A stretch of DNA of 64,000 bases from NCBI GenBank assembly GCA_023023105.1, contig CP083824.1:1612001-1676000 (forward strand), given 5' to 3'. The notes under the pieces were generated by a model that saw only the letters and a list, made by a program, of their open reading frames with translations, had not been told where the DNA came from and did no database searches. A program made the position numbers and the translations under genes. This document shows, piece after piece, positions 36,593 through 44,423 of this stretch. Every line of letters begins with the position of its first letter. Position 1 is the stretch's first letter. This DNA comes from Enterobacter ludwigii (GTDB lineage Bacteria > Pseudomonadota > Gammaproteobacteria > Enterobacterales > Enterobacteriaceae).

Positions 36593-36613
36593 GGCCGCAG
36601 GAAACCTGCGGCC
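36593..36613 (-). terminator. Strong hairpin after the NCS1 permease gene
   Basis: GGCCGCAGG and CCTGCGGCC form a perfect 9-bp stem around a 3-base loop, directly downstream of the permease stop and upstream of the guaD promoter. There is no U-run, so it may be an RNA-stabilising or Rho-dependent end rather than a classical terminator. Confidence 0.55.
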
Positions 36614-36624
36614 AGAAGGAAGGG

Positions 36625-38121
36625 TTACTCTTTTTGCGTCGCCACGCGGGAGTTAAATTGCGGGGCAGCAGCCACTTCGCGCTCTTCCCGCGCCAGCCAG
36701 CGGTAGGTCACGCCGCCGAGGAAGACGCCGATGAACCAGCTAAAGTTCGCCACTTCGTGCAGGGCCGGGATGAAGCTTATCACCAGCCCTATGCCAACGG
36801 ACGGAAGCAGCGCAGCGATGGCTTTCGGGTTAAAGCCGTTGCGATACCAGTATTTGCCTTTTGGCGTGTCGTCGAACAGATCGTCCACAGAGACTTTCCC
36901 GCGCTTAATCAGGTAGAAATCCGCAATCAGAATACCGAACAGCGGGCCGATAAATGCCCCGAGCACGTCCAGGGTGTAGTGGATAAGCTCCGGAGAGTTG
37001 AACAGGTTCCACGGGGTGAGCAGGATCGAACCAACGGCGGCGATCATCCCTCCGGTGCGGAAGCTGATTTTCTGCGGCGAACAGTTAGAGAAATCAAACG
37101 CCGGGGAGACAAAGTTCGCCACGATGTTGATCCCGATGGTGGCGGTGATCATCGTCAGCAGACCAATTGCCACGGCCAGATCGTTGCCCACGCGGCTGAC
37201 GGTTTCAATTGGGTCGGTGATCATGCGGCCAAACAGCGACTGGGTGCCGGAGACAATCACCACGGTAACGATGGAGAACAGCAGGAAGTTAAACGGCAGT
37301 CCCCAGCGGTTTCCACGGCGAATTTCACCCATGCTTTTGCCGTAACGCGAGAAATCACCAAAGTTGAGCAGCGGGCCGGAGAAGTAAGAGACCACCAGCG
37401 CGGTCGCCGTGATCATCTGCCAGGTCTGCTCACCCGCGCTCAGGGATTTGCTGGCAAGGGTAAAGGAGATCCCGTCCAATCCGGTCTTGTATACAATCCA
37501 GCCTGCCAGCGCCAGCATCACCACGTACACCGCCGGACCGGCGATATCAATAAAGCGCTTGATGGCGCTCATGCCGTGCCAGAAGACCATCGCCTGCAAT
37601 ACCCACATGATGGCAAAGCAGATCCAGCCCAGGTGCGACAACCCCAGGAACGCGTCGGCGGTGAGCGAAGAGAGCGATGGCCAGAACTTCAGCGCCACCA
37701 GCATCAGGGCGTTGGCGGCCAGATAGGTTTGAATGCCGTACCACGCGAAGGCGATAAGCCCGCGGATCACCGCCGGAATGTTCGCCCCGAAGACGCCAAA
37801 TGCCTGACGGCTGATCACCGCATAGGGCACACCCGCCATCTGGCTCGGTTTGGCCACCAGGTTGGCGCACAGCTGCACAATGCAAATCCCCACCAGCAGG
37901 CAGAGCAACACCTGCCAGCTTGCCAGCCCGAGCGTAAAGAAGCTCGCGGCGACTACATAGCCCCCCATGCTGTGAACGTCCGACATCCAGAAAGAAAAGA
38001 TGTTGTACCAGCTCCAGTTCTGGTCACGCGTCGGTGCCAGATCCTCATTGCAAAGCCGTGGGCTGTAAACCGCACCGGAATCAGCGGCCGTACCTTGCTG
38101 CGTATTTTGTCTGTTTGGCAT
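36625..38121 (-). CDS. NCS1-family purine/allantoin permease
   Basis: This 498-residue protein of the nucleobase-cation symporter-1 family has about twelve helices, with NEDLAPTRDQNWSWYNIFSFWMSD and PYAVISRQAFGVFGANIPAV as family signatures. Proteins of this type import allantoin, hydantoins or nucleobases. Its position opposite hpxS-hpxA-hpxB makes allantoin or a purine the likely cargo; the hpx clusters of Klebsiella include a permease called hpxP, but equivalence is not certain. Confidence 0.85.
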   Translation of the reverse strand: MPNRQNTQQGTAADSGAVYSPRLCNEDLAPTRDQNWSWYNIFSFWMSDVHSMGGYVVAASFFTLGLASWQVLLCLLVGICIVQLCANLVAKPSQMAGVPYAVISRQAFGVFGANIPAVIRGLIAFAWYGIQTYLAANALMLVALKFWPSLSSLTADAFLGLSHLGWICFAIMWVLQAMVFWHGMSAIKRFIDIAGPAVYVVMLALAGWIVYKTGLDGISFTLASKSLSAGEQTWQMITATALVVSYFSGPLLNFGDFSRYGKSMGEIRRGNRWGLPFNFLLFSIVTVVIVSGTQSLFGRMITDPIETVSRVGNDLAVAIGLLTMITATIGINIVANFVSPAFDFSNCSPQKISFRTGGMIAAVGSILLTPWNLFNSPELIHYTLDVLGAFIGPLFGILIADFYLIKRGKVSVDDLFDDTPKGKYWYRNGFNPKAIAALLPSVGIGLVISFIPALHEVANFSWFIGVFLGGVTYRWLAREEREVAAAPQFNSRVATQKE

Positions 38122-38172
38122 GAAACCTGCTCCTGTGAATGAAAACCCGTTAAGTGGGAGTGCAACGGGTGT

Positions 38173-38188
38173 TGCAGGATCCAGGCCA
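38173..38188 (-). promoter_or_regulatory. Possible sigma-54 promoter of the NCS1 permease
   Basis: On the minus strand TGGCCTGGATCCTGCA keeps the GG and GC dinucleotides at 12-base spacing, but the -24 box is only partly conserved. It overlaps a perfect dyad TGCAAC-GGGT-GTTGCA at 38161-38176. It is the weakest of the sigma-54 candidates here. Confidence 0.4.
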
Positions 38189-38200
38189 AAATAATAAATC

Positions 38201-38233
38201 TTGTATGCAATATTTTATTTTTATGTATACGAT
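38201..38233. promoter_or_regulatory. Candidate HpxS operator region
   Basis: Two related sequences, TTGTATGCAA (38201-38210) and ATGTATACGAT (38223-38233), are spaced 22 bp apart, two helical turns, in the AT-rich divergent region between the permease and hpxS. GntR/FadR-type regulators bind such dyads. Confidence 0.45.
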
Positions 38234-38265
38234 TCGATATCGGAAAGTAAAAAGTGGAGTGGGTA

Positions 38266-38982
38266 ATGAACAACGTAAACAGTCTGCACGCCGCGCCAGA
38301 CCTGCAAGACAAAGACGAATCCATCTTTCAGGCGTTGATGACTGCGATTGTCGAACATCAGCTGCTGCCGGGGAGTAAGTTGCCGGAAGAAGCGCTGGCC
38401 GAGGTCTTCGGCGTGAGCCGCACGGGCATCCGCAAGGTGCTGCAACGACTCGCGGCTGTGCAAATGGTCACGTTAACGCCCAAACGTGGTGCACATGTCT
38501 CCAGCCCGACAGTAGAAGAGGCGCAACATATCTTTCGCACACGTGCTCTGCTGGAGGTCGCCAACCTGCCGGACGTGCTGGCCCACTGCCAGCCGCCACA
38601 TCTGGCGGCACTGGAAGCCATTATTCGTCAGGAGCAGCAGGCGCACGAGGCGTACGACGGCCCGGCGGCAATCCGCCATTCCGCCAATTTTCACATTCAG
38701 CTGCAGGCCATCTCCGGCAACCAGGTGCTGACGGAGATGGTGACCAGCCTGAGCCAGCGCTCGTCGCTGGTGATTGCCACCTGGGGCGCGCCGTGGCGTC
38801 AGGGTTGCCGCTGTAACGATCACGAACAGCTTGTGGAGCTGCTGCGCCAGAAAGCGCTCCAGCCGCTAAGCGATGCCCTGATGCACCATTTTGAACATAT
38901 CGTCGCCAGCCTCTGCTTCGAGCGGGCGGGCGAGTGCCTGCCTGATTTTGCCCGGCTGTTTGCCGGTCACAAGGAGTCGTAA
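38266..38982 (+). CDS. hpxS: GntR-family (FCD) regulator HpxS
   Basis: This 238-residue regulator has an N-terminal winged helix (LPEEALAEVFGVSRTGIRKVLQRLAAVQMV) and a C-terminal FCD ligand-binding domain beginning around IFRTRALLEVANLPD. It is named after the GntR regulator next to hpxAB in Klebsiella. ATG 38266 follows GGAGTGGG; the in-frame codon at 38254 is less likely. It precedes hpxA, with one base shared (TAATG), and likely controls hpxSAB and the divergent permease. Confidence 0.85.
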   Translation: MNNVNSLHAAPDLQDKDESIFQALMTAIVEHQLLPGSKLPEEALAEVFGVSRTGIRKVLQRLAAVQMVTLTPKRGAHVSSPTVEEAQHIFRTRALLEVANLPDVLAHCQPPHLAALEAIIRQEQQAHEAYDGPAAIRHSANFHIQLQAISGNQVLTEMVTSLSQRSSLVIATWGAPWRQGCRCNDHEQLVELLRQKALQPLSDALMHHFEHIVASLCFERAGECLPDFARLFAGHKES

Positions 38983-39722
38983 TGTCTGTCTGTATACAAG
39001 TGATCAACCCCAACACCAGCCTCGCGATGACGGAAACCATCGGCGCGGCGGCCCGGGCGGTGGCTTCGCCGGGTACGGAGATCCTCGCGGTCTGTCCGAC
39101 TGCAGGCGTGCCGTCGATAGAAGGCCATTTTGATGAGGCCATTGCCGCCGTTGGTGTCCTTGAGCAGATCAAAAAAGGCAGAGAGCAGGGCGTATCGGGT
39201 CACGTGATTGCCTGCTTTGGCGATCCGGGCCTGCTGGCGGCGCGCGAGCTGGCGCAGGGGCCAGTTGTTGGCATTGCTGAAGCCGCCATGCATATGGCCA
39301 CGCTGGTGGCGACACGCTTTTCGGTGGTCACCACGCTGCCGCGCACGCTGATCATCGCCCGTCACCTGCTGCATCAGTATGGCTTTCAGGATCACTGCGC
39401 GGCGCTGCACGCCATCGAGCTCCCGGTGCTGGCGCTGGAAGACGGCAGCGGTCTGGCGCAGGAAAAAGTGCGCGCGCGTTGTATACAGGCACTGAAAGAA
39501 GATGGCTGCGGGGCCATTGTGCTGGGCTGCGGAGGTATGGCGACGCTGGCGCAGGAGCTGACGCGCGAGCTGCGTGTGCCGGTCATCGACGGCGTCAGCG
39601 CGGCGGTGAAAATGGTGGAGTCGCTGGTGGCGCTGGGGTTATCGACCAGCAAGCATGGGGACCTGGCGTTCCCGGAGAAAAAAGCGTTAAGCGGACAGTT
39701 TCAGGCACTGAATCCATTTTGA
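38982..39722 (+). CDS. hpxA: Allantoin racemase HpxA
   Basis: HpxA (246 residues) belongs to the Asp/Glu/hydantoin racemase family and interconverts R- and S-allantoin. Two catalytic cysteines are expected in VIACFGDPGLLAARE and IVLGCGGMATLA. It starts on the last base of the hpxS stop codon and ends 17 bp before hpxB. It contains two copies of TTGTATACA, each including a rare ATA isoleucine codon. Confidence 0.9.
   Translation: MSVCIQVINPNTSLAMTETIGAAARAVASPGTEILAVCPTAGVPSIEGHFDEAIAAVGVLEQIKKGREQGVSGHVIACFGDPGLLAARELAQGPVVGIAEAAMHMATLVATRFSVVTTLPRTLIIARHLLHQYGFQDHCAALHAIELPVLALEDGSGLAQEKVRARCIQALKEDGCGAIVLGCGGMATLAQELTRELRVPVIDGVSAAVKMVESLVALGLSTSKHGDLAFPEKKALSGQFQALNPF
38991..38999. promoter_or_regulatory. 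Intragenic TTGTATACA site, copy 1
   Basis: TGTATACAA (the reverse of TTGTATACA) lies at codons 4-6 of hpxA and resembles the candidate HpxS site upstream of hpxS. Confidence 0.35.
39479..39487. promoter_or_regulatory. Intragenic TTGTATACA site, copy 2
   Basis: TTGTATACA recurs within hpxA, again encoding Cys-Ile-Gln with ATA for isoleucine. Confidence 0.3.
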
Positions 39723-39739
39723 AGATGAGGGGAGACGTA

Positions 39740-40672
39740 ATGGCGCTTTTTGAACAAGATTACCCGCGGGATCTGCGTGGCTACGCAGGTACTCCGCCGC
39801 ACGCGCAGTGGCCGAATCAGGCGCGCATCGCCGTGCAGTTTGTGCTCAATTATGAAGAAGGGGCGGAAAACCACGTTCTGCACGGGGATGCCGGTTCAGA
39901 GCAATTCCTGTCGGATATCATCGGTGCAGCCAGCTACCCCGATAAACATATGTCCATGGACTCCCTCTACGAATACGGCAGCCGCGCCGGGTTCTGGCGG
40001 ATCCACAATGAATTTCAAAAGCGCGCTCTGCCGCTGACGGTCTTTGGCGTGGCGATGGCGCTGGCGCGTCACCCGGAGATCGTTGAGGCGATCAAAGCGG
40101 CGGATTACGACGTGGTCAGTCACGGCTGGCGCTGGATCCATTATCAGAATATGGACATCAGCCAGGAGCGCGAACATCTGCAGAAAGCGGTGCATGTGCT
40201 GACCGATCTGTTTGGCAAGCCACCGACCGGCTGGTACACCGGACGCGACAGCCCTAACACGCGTCAGCTGGTGGTGGAGCACGGTGGTTTTGACTACGAC
40301 AGCGACTACTATGGCGATGATTTACCCTTCTGGACGGAAGTGGCGTGCGGCGACGGTACCCGTAAACCACACCTGATTGTGCCATACACGCTGGATGCGA
40401 ACGACATGCGCTTTGCGACCGCGCAGGGGTTTAACACCGCCGAGCAGTTTTATACGTATCTGAAGGACAGCTTTGATGTGCTGTATGAAGAGGGGGAAAG
40501 CGCGCCGAAGATGATGTCCATCGGAATGCACTGCCGCCTGCTTGGGCGTCCGGGGCGTTTTCGCGCGTTGCAGCGCTTTCTTGATTATGTGCAGCAGCAT
40601 GAGCGGGTGTGGGTCTGTACCCGTCAGCAGATTGCCGACCACTGGCGGGAAGTGCATCCGTTTCAGAAGTAA
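39740..40672 (+). CDS. hpxB: Allantoinase HpxB (PuuE type)
   Basis: HpxB (310 residues) hydrolyses allantoin to allantoate. It belongs to the polysaccharide-deacetylase-like PuuE family, not the metal amidohydrolase allantoinases: RDLRGYAGTPPHAQWPNQARIAVQFVLNYEEGAENHVLHGD is characteristic in outline (N-terminal RDLRGYAGTPPHA, then VLNYEEGAE), with VSHGWRWIHYQNM in the NodB-like core. ATG 39740 follows GAGGGGAGA. The long upstream open frame is out of register over hpxA and is discarded. Confidence 0.92.
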   Translation: MALFEQDYPRDLRGYAGTPPHAQWPNQARIAVQFVLNYEEGAENHVLHGDAGSEQFLSDIIGAASYPDKHMSMDSLYEYGSRAGFWRIHNEFQKRALPLTVFGVAMALARHPEIVEAIKAADYDVVSHGWRWIHYQNMDISQEREHLQKAVHVLTDLFGKPPTGWYTGRDSPNTRQLVVEHGGFDYDSDYYGDDLPFWTEVACGDGTRKPHLIVPYTLDANDMRFATAQGFNTAEQFYTYLKDSFDVLYEEGESAPKMMSIGMHCRLLGRPGRFRALQRFLDYVQQHERVWVCTRQQIADHWREVHPFQK

Positions 40673-40685
40673 TGTGTCGTGTTTA

Positions 40686-40714
40686 GCCGGGTGGCGGTTA
40701 CGCCTTACCCGGCC
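40686..40714. repeat. REP-like palindrome after hpxB
   Basis: GCCGGGT near the left end pairs with ACCCGGC at the right end, with GGCG/CGCC inside, as in enteric REP elements. It lies between convergent hpxB and hpxZ and may end or protect both transcripts. Confidence 0.7.
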
Positions 40715-40721
40715 AGCTATT

Positions 40722-41108
40722 TTACGCCATCACACTCACCTGTGCCGCCACGATCCGCCACCCACAGGCAAACCGCACCCACGTCTGCTGCTGGCGTCCA
40801 GTGCGTTCTGTGCCCTCGCGGGTAAACTCGGTGCTGCACACGGCGTAATCCTCACCAAAGGTGGTGATCACCGTGTGACGCAACGTCCGCTGCAACCCGG
40901 CGGACGGACGTGCCGCACGAAAGGCGCGGATTTCCTCAATGCCGTACAGGTTTTCTCCGGCGCCCAGCCGCACGGTGTTTTTATCGTGCCAGAACAGCTC
41001 ATCCAGCACCGCAATGTTGTTGCTCACCAGCGCGTCTTCATAGCGGTAAAACGCGGCTGTCACCTCTGTAACCACCCACGGGAGGTTAATGTCATCGTGA
41101 TTCATCAT
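40722..41108 (-). CDS. hpxZ: Oxalurate catabolism protein HpxZ
   Basis: HpxZ (128 residues) is an NTF2/SnoaL-like protein (DUF3225 type) with FYRYEDALVSNNIAVLDELFWHDKNTVRLG. In hpx and related atz-type clusters it accompanies the HpxY amidase; its direct role is not established. It is the last gene of hpxW-hpxX-hpxY-hpxZ and overlaps hpxY by ATGA. Confidence 0.85.
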   Translation of the reverse strand: MMNHDDINLPWVVTEVTAAFYRYEDALVSNNIAVLDELFWHDKNTVRLGAGENLYGIEEIRAFRAARPSAGLQRTLRHTVITTFGEDYAVCSTEFTREGTERTGRQQQTWVRFACGWRIVAAQVSVMA

Positions 41109-42502
41109 GCTGCACTCTCCGCCGGACGGGCATCGGTTATTCCTCTCTCTTCCAGAACCCGCGCCACGCGCAGGCAGGCCTGCTCGTTAAACGGTGCGGC
41201 GATCAGCTGCAGGCCAATCGGCGCACCTACGGCGGTGCGTAGCGGAACGGTGGTGACGGGCAAACCCAGAAACGAAATCGGCTGCGTCAGCATCCCCATG
41301 CTGGCGCGAACGGGTAGCTGCTGACCGTTGATTTCCATGAATTGCTCGCCAATCAGCGTGGCGCTGCGTGGCGTTGCCGGGGCGATAAGGATATCAGCCT
41401 GGGCGAATAGGGTTTTGAACGCCTGCCGGGCGTGCGCGCGAAAACGCTGGGCCTGGATGTACCAGGCGGAGGGGATCATCGCCCCGGCCAGCAGCCGCTC
41501 ACGAGAGTGTGGTTCGAATCGTTCAGGCTCGCCGCGAAGCGCGGGCAGGTACTGATTTCCTCCTTCGGAGGCGCTGATGATAAACGCTGCGGAACGTGCC
41601 AGTTCGGCATCCGGGAAATGCAGTTCATCCTGCACGTCGAGCGCTTTTGCCACCCGCGCTACGGCGTCGCGGGCGTCCGCGTCGCACCAGGTGGTGAAAT
41701 AGCCGCCAAGCACGGCGCAGCGCAGACCATCAAGCCCGCGATCGAGCAAGGGACGCGTCTGTTCGCGCGAGCTTTCTGCCTGAAAACCGTCGCTGGTATC
41801 CCGCCCTTGCAGCGCGTCGTATACCGACGCCAGATCGCTCACGCGGCGGGCAAACGGGCCGATATGGTCCAGACTTGCCACAAAAGGATGGCTACCGGAG
41901 CGCGATAAGCGGCCAAAAGTGGGCTTCAGGCCATATATCCCGCACAGGGAAGCCGGAACGCGAATGGAGCCGTTGGTGTCGGTTCCGAGCGAAAAGTGCA
42001 CCAGCCCGGCGGCAACGGCGGCGGCAGATCCGCCGGACGATCCCCCCGCAATGCGCGCCAGATCGTGCGGGTTATGCGTCGCGCCGTAGTGGCTATTTTC
42101 AGTGGTAAAGCCGTAGGCGTAGGCATCCATATTAACCATCCCGGTCAGCAACCCGCCGGCACTGCGCAACTGACGCACCGCAAAGCTGTCTGCGGCAGCG
42201 GCAGGGCGCTGGCTGAACAGTTCCGCCCCTGCAAGCGTGGTGTGTCCGGCAACGTCAAACAGGTTTTTCACCGCGTAGGGCACGCCTGCCAGCGGCGGTA
42301 GCGGGCGTTTTTCCCGGCGCAGGGTGTCGATATTTTCGGCCTCGGCCAGCATGCGTTCTTCCGTTACGGCGGTCCAGGCGTTGATCTGCGGGTTAACGCG
42401 GGCAATCGCCTCCAGCGTCTGGCGGGCAATCTCGCTCGCGCTCAGCTCGCCCGCGCTCAGGGCCTGCTGGATCGCGCTGATACTCATTTCGTGTAGCGTC
42501 AT
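41105..42502 (-). CDS. hpxY: AtzE-family amidohydrolase HpxY (oxalurate)
   Basis: HpxY (465 residues) is an amidase-signature enzyme with the Ser-Ser-Lys machinery: the lysine in PLAGVPYAVKNLFDVAG, the glycine/serine-rich ARIAGGSSGGSAAAVAAG, and the nucleophile region LGTDTNGSIRVPASLCG. It is assigned to oxalurate breakdown in the hpx pathway. It overlaps hpxX by ATGA and probably works as a complex with it, as AtzE does with AtzG. Confidence 0.88.
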   Translation of the reverse strand: MTLHEMSISAIQQALSAGELSASEIARQTLEAIARVNPQINAWTAVTEERMLAEAENIDTLRREKRPLPPLAGVPYAVKNLFDVAGHTTLAGAELFSQRPAAAADSFAVRQLRSAGGLLTGMVNMDAYAYGFTTENSHYGATHNPHDLARIAGGSSGGSAAAVAAGLVHFSLGTDTNGSIRVPASLCGIYGLKPTFGRLSRSGSHPFVASLDHIGPFARRVSDLASVYDALQGRDTSDGFQAESSREQTRPLLDRGLDGLRCAVLGGYFTTWCDADARDAVARVAKALDVQDELHFPDAELARSAAFIISASEGGNQYLPALRGEPERFEPHSRERLLAGAMIPSAWYIQAQRFRAHARQAFKTLFAQADILIAPATPRSATLIGEQFMEINGQQLPVRASMGMLTQPISFLGLPVTTVPLRTAVGAPIGLQLIAAPFNEQACLRVARVLEERGITDARPAESAA

Positions 42503-42687
42503 GCTTTATACACTCCTGCAATCTCCAGACGGTCGTCGAGCGGCAGCGCCATAAGCGGGGCGGCCATGGCGGCAATGCGGCTGAACTGTAATTGCAGCTC
42601 GGCGCGACGGGGGGCGTCCAGCGTCACGCCGAGCACGGTTTCCATTTGCGCCAGATACGCGTGCCAGTCGGGTTGTTGTGTTGTCAT
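42499..42687 (-). CDS. hpxX: HpxX, small AtzG-like partner (DUF4089)
   Basis: This 62-residue helical protein (MTTQQPDWHAYLAQMETVLG then LDDRLEIAGVYKA) resembles AtzG and GatC, small subunits that stabilise amidase-signature enzymes. It sits directly before hpxY with a 4-bp overlap. Start at 42687 follows a GGAG-containing leader; the longer frame upstream belongs to the end of hpxW. Confidence 0.82.
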   Translation of the reverse strand: MTTQQPDWHAYLAQMETVLGVTLDAPRRAELQLQFSRIAAMAAPLMALPLDDRLEIAGVYKA

Positions 42688-42697
42688 TGTTTTCTCC

Positions 42698-44281
42698 TCA
42701 GAATCCGGCAGCCGCGCCGTTGCTGCGCGGGTCAAATGCCCCTTCGAACAGGCCGTTCGGGTGGCGGACAATCGCGCCCGCGTGGCCCATGGCTTCACTG
42801 AAGTCAGGGAATATTTCCACCTCATGACCCAGCGTCCGGAGCTGAGAAACCGTCTCAGCGGTAAAGCGACCTTCCAGTTTTAACGTGTCCGAGGTTTGTC
42901 CCCAGGTGCGTCCCAACAGCCAGCGCGGGCGGGAGATGCTCTCCTGCAGCGGAACGCCCTGAACGACGTAGCGGGTAAAGAGCGTGGCCTGGGTTTGTGG
43001 TTGCCCGTCTCCGCCCATCGAACCGTAGACCATCACGCGCCCGTCGTTCAGCCGTGCCGCCGCCGGGTTGAGGGTATGGAAGGGCTGTTTGCCAGGGGAA
43101 AGCGACAGAAGATGATCGGGGTCGAGGCTGAAAGAGGCGCCCCGGTTCTGCCAGACGATGCCGGTATCGGGTAGCACCACGCCGCTGCCAAACTCGTGAT
43201 AAATACTCTGGATAAACGACACGGCAAGCCCGCTGTTATCCATCACGCCCATCCACACCGTATCGCCGGGGCCTTTTCCGGTGCCCCACGGTGCGGCGCG
43301 GCTGTCGTCAATTTGTCCGGCAAGCGTCTGAAGGGCAGCGGGTTCCAGCAGGCTCTGGATATCGGTTTTCAGCTCGCGCGGGTCGGTGATGTGGGCATCG
43401 CGCAGGCCAAAGGCCAGCTTGGTGGCTTCAACGATGCGGTGAATGGTTTCGGCGTCGTCGGCCTTCGCCATATTCAGGCGATCGGTGATGCCGAGTATCG
43501 CCAGCGAGACCAGCCCCTGCGTCGGCGGGGCGTGGTTAAAGATCTCCCCCTGATGATGCTGCAAGCGCAGCGGCGTGGTGCGCCGGGCGGCATGCGCGTG
43601 TAAATCGGCCAGCGTAACGGGCAGACCCAGTTTCGCCATTCCCCGCGCCAGGCACTCTGCCAGCGGGCCGCGGTAAAAGCTGTCCAGACCGTCCTCTACC
43701 AGGCGTTTGAGCGTTGAGGCCATGGCGGGCTGGTAAAAACGGCTCCCGACCTGCGGCGGTTTGCCGTCCACCAGCCAGGTTTCCGCGAATCCTGGGATCT
43801 CTTTCAGTTCCTCGTATTTACTGGCCGTGGCGCTGGCCTGAGAGGCAGTGACCGGCGTGCCATTCTGCGCGTAATCAATGGCGTCGGCCAGCAGGCGAGC
43901 CAGCGGCAGCGCCTTGCCGGTCATCTCGCGCGAGACCTTAAGCGCCTCGTCCCAGCCGCTGACCGTTCCGGCGACGGTCAGCGCCGCCTGAGGTCCGCGA
44001 TGGGGAATATGCGCCAGCCCGTCGTAGGCGGCGAGCGTTGCCAGCGAACCCGCCGCACCGCTGGCGTCAATGGCGATCGGATCGCCTTCCGGCGGCACGA
44101 TAAGCCAGAAGCCATCGCCACCCAGCCCGTTCATGTGCGGGTAAACCACGGCAACGGTGGCTGCCGCTGCGACCATCGCTTCTATCGCGCTGCCGCCTTC
44201 GCGCAGTACAGCCAGCGCGCTCTGGCTGGCAAGATGGTGGGGCGCAACGGCCATGCCGTGCGTGGAGACATTACTTTGCAT
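42698..44281 (-). CDS. hpxW: Oxamate amidohydrolase HpxW
   Basis: HpxW (527 residues) is a gamma-glutamyltranspeptidase-fold N-terminal nucleophile hydrolase that converts oxamate to oxalate and ammonia. The autocleavage site is expected before the threonine in GPGDTVWMGVMDNSG, giving large and small chains. PHMNGLGGDGFWLI and SMGGDGQPQ are further family marks. No signal peptide is seen, unlike periplasmic transpeptidases. It is first in hpxWXYZ. Confidence 0.9.
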   Translation of the reverse strand: MQSNVSTHGMAVAPHHLASQSALAVLREGGSAIEAMVAAAATVAVVYPHMNGLGGDGFWLIVPPEGDPIAIDASGAAGSLATLAAYDGLAHIPHRGPQAALTVAGTVSGWDEALKVSREMTGKALPLARLLADAIDYAQNGTPVTASQASATASKYEELKEIPGFAETWLVDGKPPQVGSRFYQPAMASTLKRLVEDGLDSFYRGPLAECLARGMAKLGLPVTLADLHAHAARRTTPLRLQHHQGEIFNHAPPTQGLVSLAILGITDRLNMAKADDAETIHRIVEATKLAFGLRDAHITDPRELKTDIQSLLEPAALQTLAGQIDDSRAAPWGTGKGPGDTVWMGVMDNSGLAVSFIQSIYHEFGSGVVLPDTGIVWQNRGASFSLDPDHLLSLSPGKQPFHTLNPAAARLNDGRVMVYGSMGGDGQPQTQATLFTRYVVQGVPLQESISRPRWLLGRTWGQTSDTLKLEGRFTAETVSQLRTLGHEVEIFPDFSEAMGHAGAIVRHPNGLFEGAFDPRSNGAAAGF

Positions 44282-44316
44282 GAAGCGTCCTCGTAACTCT
44301 GAAAGTCACAAGGTGC

Positions 44317-44332
44317 TGCAAAAGCTGTTCCA
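44317..44332 (-). promoter_or_regulatory. Sigma-54 promoter of hpxW-hpxX-hpxY-hpxZ
   Basis: On the minus strand TGGAACAGCTTTTGCA has a complete -12 element TTGCA, the invariant GG, and correct spacing. It lies 36 bp before the hpxW ATG, and an HpxU-type dyad lies just upstream of it. Confidence 0.7.
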
Positions 44333-44336
44333 GTTA

Positions 44337-44352
44337 TGAAAGAAAAGTTTCA
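44337..44352. promoter_or_regulatory. HpxU-type operator 1
   Basis: TGAAAGAAAAGTTTCA is a 16-bp dyad with perfect 5-bp arms TGAAA/TTTCA. It lies between the hpxW sigma-54 promoter and the hpxU -10 box. RpiR-family regulators commonly bind such dyads. Confidence 0.6.
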
Positions 44353-44365
44353 GTAAACTGGCACG

Positions 44366-44371
44366 TATAAT
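44366..44371 (+). promoter_or_regulatory. Candidate -10 box of hpxU
   Basis: A perfect TATAAT lies 53 bp before the hpxU ATG. The -35 position overlaps operator 1, as expected for an autorepressed gene; no strong -35 hexamer is seen. Confidence 0.45.
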
Positions 44372-44399
44372 GAAAGGTAGAATCAAAGGTAAAAAGTGA

Positions 44400-44415
44400 T
44401 GAAACAAAAGTTACA
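44400..44415. promoter_or_regulatory. HpxU-type operator 2
   Basis: TGAAACAAAAGTTACA shares the arms-AAAA-arms design of operator 1 with one mismatch. The two are exactly 63 bp apart, six helical turns, which would allow looping across the hpxU promoter. Confidence 0.55.
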
Positions 44416-44423
44416 GAGGCGCT

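Noticed and set aside
36634..38142. A 502-codon plus-strand open frame opposite the NCS1 permease
   Set aside because: It is the antisense of a clear permease gene, with histidine/arginine-rich composition and no family resemblance; high GC leaves the opposite strand open by chance.
38191..38206. Possible Nac-binding site near hpxS
   Set aside because: ATA and GTAT elements are present but their spacing is off by one from the Nac pattern.
44360..44375. Sigma-54 -24 element TGGCACG upstream of hpxU
   Set aside because: The -24 box is perfect, but the -12 position reads ATGA instead of TTGC, so the essential GC is missing; the TATAAT in the same place is the better call.
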